From: Botryotinia globosa
Lineage: Eukaryota > Ascomycota > Leotiomycetes > Helotiales > Sclerotiniaceae
Direction of reading: 5' to 3'
NCBI GenBank assembly: GCA_014898425.1
Contig: RCSZ01000015.1
Coordinates: forward strand, 434,001 to 498,000
Length of the DNA stretch: 64,000 nucleotides
Part shown: positions 61,701-64,000 of the stretch, piece after piece
Position numbering within the stretch: position 1 is the first letter of the stretch
How the letters are laid out: each line of letters opens with the position of its first letter
The notes under the pieces: generated by a model
Told to the model about the DNA's origin: nothing
Databases searched by the model: none
The model's input: only the letters and a program-made list of their open reading frames with translations
Made by a program: the position numbers and the translations under genes

Positions 61701-64000
61701 AGGTTATTAATTAATGCAAATTAGGATTTAATTTAAAGTCATTTTTATTATTTATTGATAAAAATCTTATTAAAAATATTATAAAGAAGATTAAGGTTTT
61801 GTGTAAAAAGATTCTTAATTGCTTTAATATTTTTGATAATTTCGAATACAATTCTTTTGAAAATTGAAATGAATTGGATATTCTAAGGTAATCCCAATCT
61901 GTTTTGATAAAGGAGGTTGAATATAATATTATTAGAGTTTTTAATATCTTTTTAGATATCGATTATATTATAATATAAATATTTAAAGTTTATTGATTAG
62001 TAATCGATAGTGTTCTATATAGGCTTTATAATTAATAATTAATATTTAGTTTTATTTTGTAAGTTTGAAAGTTTGTTAAAATAATTATATTATTTAAGAT
62101 TAATAAGAAAAATAAATTCTTTATTTGCTTTTAATAATCAATTATATTTATTTTTTGTATTTTAAAAAATTTAAAGAGAATTATGATTTGCTGTTTGATA
62201 TGGATTATATTAATTAATAATATTCTTAGTTTATAATATAAAGAAGCCTTTTTTAAAAAAATTATTATGGATTTAATTGTTTACTTTATATATAATATAA
62301 AGATTATCTTTTTTTAAAAATTAAAAGTTATTATAATTATTATAAATATTTAAAGTATTTTCAATATATTTTTAAAATAAAGATTATTAGAAAAAATAAT
62401 TAGATAAAACTGGTTTTTAATTTTTCTAAGATTAATTAATTCCTTTCTCATTAATCAATATATTTGAATTTATTTAAAGAATTTGATTATATTTAATTAT
62501 AGGGTTATATATAGAATATTATAGAACTTCTCCTTTTTTTTAATACTATATATACTATATTTAGCTAAATTTATATTATAAAATACAAAACTACATTTTG
62601 AATATACTAATAACTTTTGCTTATATCAGACTTTTTAATTTTTAAATATTAATATTTTTGTTTTAATAAATAATATAAAGAAGATTTTCAAATAAAATGA
62701 TAATAATAAGATTGCTTTTATTCTTAAGAAATTCGAAATAATCTATTTTATTAAAAAAAAAGGAAATTATATTTCCTTTTGTATTATTAATAAAAAGTTT
62801 ATTATTATATTAATTATTATAATCAAAAACAAAATACAATTTATTTTAAAATAACTTAGAATTTAATTCGATAAAAAACTTTTCTTTAAAAAATATATAA
62901 TTATAAGGGTTATTAAAGTTTGAATAATAATATATTATATTTATAGTTTTATAAAAATAATCAATAATTCTTTAATTTCAATTTTATATAAAATTGTTAT
63001 TATTTATATTATCCCTTTTTTTATATATAAAATCAAAATATAATTTGATAATAAAATAAAATTATTTTATATTCAATATATTATTTATAATCTTATTATT
63101 TTTTCCTAAATAGACTAATATATTGATCTATTAGAATAAATATTCACTTTAATATTGAGAAATATATTTTCAATTTAAAAGATTATTTTGATAATTGTTT
63201 TCTTTAAAAATATAAATATTCTATTTATTGATATAATATTAAATAAAATCAAATTTTATTTTATTATATATATTTAATTAATAAATATTTTCTATTTTAT
63301 AATTTATTAGATTATATTCCCATTTATTATTAGGGGTAAAGATATTGATTAATAGTAGAAACCTAAAACCAAAATTCAGTGCTTAGGAATAATTCTTTTT
63401 AGTATTATGTATTTTATATTATAATCTTTATATTTCTCTCCAGAATATTAAATAAATCTAATAAAAAATATTAATAAGGAAATAATAATTATTAACTTTA
63501 AAAAATAATAATTTCATTTTCTTTTTAATAAAATCTCAATTTTCTTAGATAATTCTAAACAAATTATTAATAAAAAAAAACTTATTAGATATAAGTATAT
63601 AATATATCAAAATGAAGAGCAAATTGCTATTAACTTAAATTTGATTAATAATATCTTATATATTTTCAATTAAAAAACAATTAGAATCTATATAAATCTC
63701 AAATATATTCTAAGAATCTCTTTATTTAATAAATAATATTTATAACTCTATATTAATAGTATTTTAATAATCTAATATCTATATAATAATATATTCGATT
63801 CCTTCTAATAGGTTTTTTATATTTATTAAAACATTATACAGATTTTTAATATTAGAGTTTATTAATTCTCTAAATATATAGATATTAAAAAAAACAAAGT
63901 TGTTAATAAATTCATTAATCTTGAAACTTATAAATCTATTTGAGATCTAGGATTTGTTTTAATATTTATTATTAATAAGGTAGAGATTATTATTAAAAGG
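58734..64000 (+). mobile_element. LINE copy C, plus strand, 3' part beyond the window
   Basis: Its 5' end (CAGATCGATACAACATTCC at 58734) matches the 5' end of copy A. From there the sequence follows the reverse complement of copy A to the window edge. ORF1-like sequence (59.0-60.4 kb) keeps two short open frames (59047-59283 and 60102-60359) that are Ile/Phe/Lys-rich only because of AT bias. The ORF2 endonuclease is readable near 61.0-61.3 kb. RT-region similarity continues to 64 kb with stops. The element must extend past the right edge. Confidence 0.85.
61010..61300 (+). pseudogene. LINE endonuclease (EEP/APE-type) relic
   Basis: In one frame with stops: VGGDFN at 61055-61072, which is the metal-binding GDFN block; then INLIFSN near 61208-61228, the usual DLIFSN block; then NDLDYK at 61268-61285, where the family has the catalytic SDH. 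The last motif reads TTG GAT TAT, two C-to-T steps from Ser-Asp-His codons. It is inactive, but this is the clearest proof that the four big repeats are LINEs. Confidence 0.75.

Noticed and set aside
29936..64000. Mitochondrial DNA insertion or contamination as source of the AT richness
   Set aside because: No mitochondrial gene, tRNA or rRNA block is visible, and the sequence resolves into nuclear-type nested transposons with target duplications.
1..64000. tRNA, rRNA, telomere repeats, CRISPR arrays
   Set aside because: None recognised on either strand by eye; a covariance-model search would be decisive for tRNAs.

Overview
The window looks like a chromosome segment of a filamentous ascomycete (Pezizomycotina). 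Introns are short (38-100 bp class) with GTAAGT/GTATGT-type donors, a head-to-head pair of myosin-motor-type chitin synthase genes is present, and a gene-bearing arm passes abruptly into an AT-rich block of repeats that look mutated by RIP (repeat-induced point mutation). A leotiomycete such as Botrytis, Sclerotinia or Monilinia is my best guess, but that is inference.

Left arm, 1-29.9 kb, normal composition. It starts with the 3' end of a basic low-complexity protein (3-890), followed by a small three-exon orphan gene (1803-2293, minus). A four-exon aldehyde dehydrogenase follows (3825-5393, minus; catalytic Glu233 and Cys267). Next is the rRNA-processing RRM protein ESF2/ABT1 (5809-6792, plus). 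Four small minus-strand genes of unknown function then follow (6840-10713): one with a WW-like module and three with coiled coils, two of which look like tandem paralogues. From 12.4 to 27.8 kb lie class V chitin synthase (minus, motor domain with P-loop) and class VII chitin synthase (plus, motor-like domain without P-loop). They are transcribed divergently from a 4.2-kb spacer rich in microsatellites and minisatellites. The two enzymes are membrane-bound glycosyltransferases that make cell-wall chitin. Their shared spacer suggests co-regulation, and a same-phase intron at nearly the same place in both genes suggests an old duplication. The last gene (28546-29853, minus) is a multi-exon orphan whose 5' end is missing at the edge of the AT-rich block.

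Right arm, 29.9-64 kb, AT-rich and without intact genes. I read it as a nest of transposons. It holds four copies of one long non-LTR retrotransposon (LINE, Tad-like): copy A 32125-38692 minus, copy D ~42810-52875 minus, copy B 53083-57980 minus, and copy C 58734 to the window end, plus. A Ty1/copia element (43718-49414; 138-bp LTRs, AAGCT target duplication) sits inside copy D. A 236-bp solo LTR (56716-56951, ATAAT duplication) sits inside copy B. Two copies of a ~473-bp TA-flanked inverted-repeat element sit inside copies A and D, and paralogous empty sites are visible in the sister LINE copies. An 879-bp foldback element (29936-30814, TA duplication) marks the boundary with the gene arm. 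Coding relics (copia reverse transcriptase, integrase-side fragment and RNase H; LINE endonuclease) are readable, but stops and C-to-T or G-to-A type changes have destroyed them.

I found no rRNA, tRNA, CRISPR array, telomere repeat or biosynthetic cluster that I could support. Exon boundaries were read by hand from splice consensus and reading frame.
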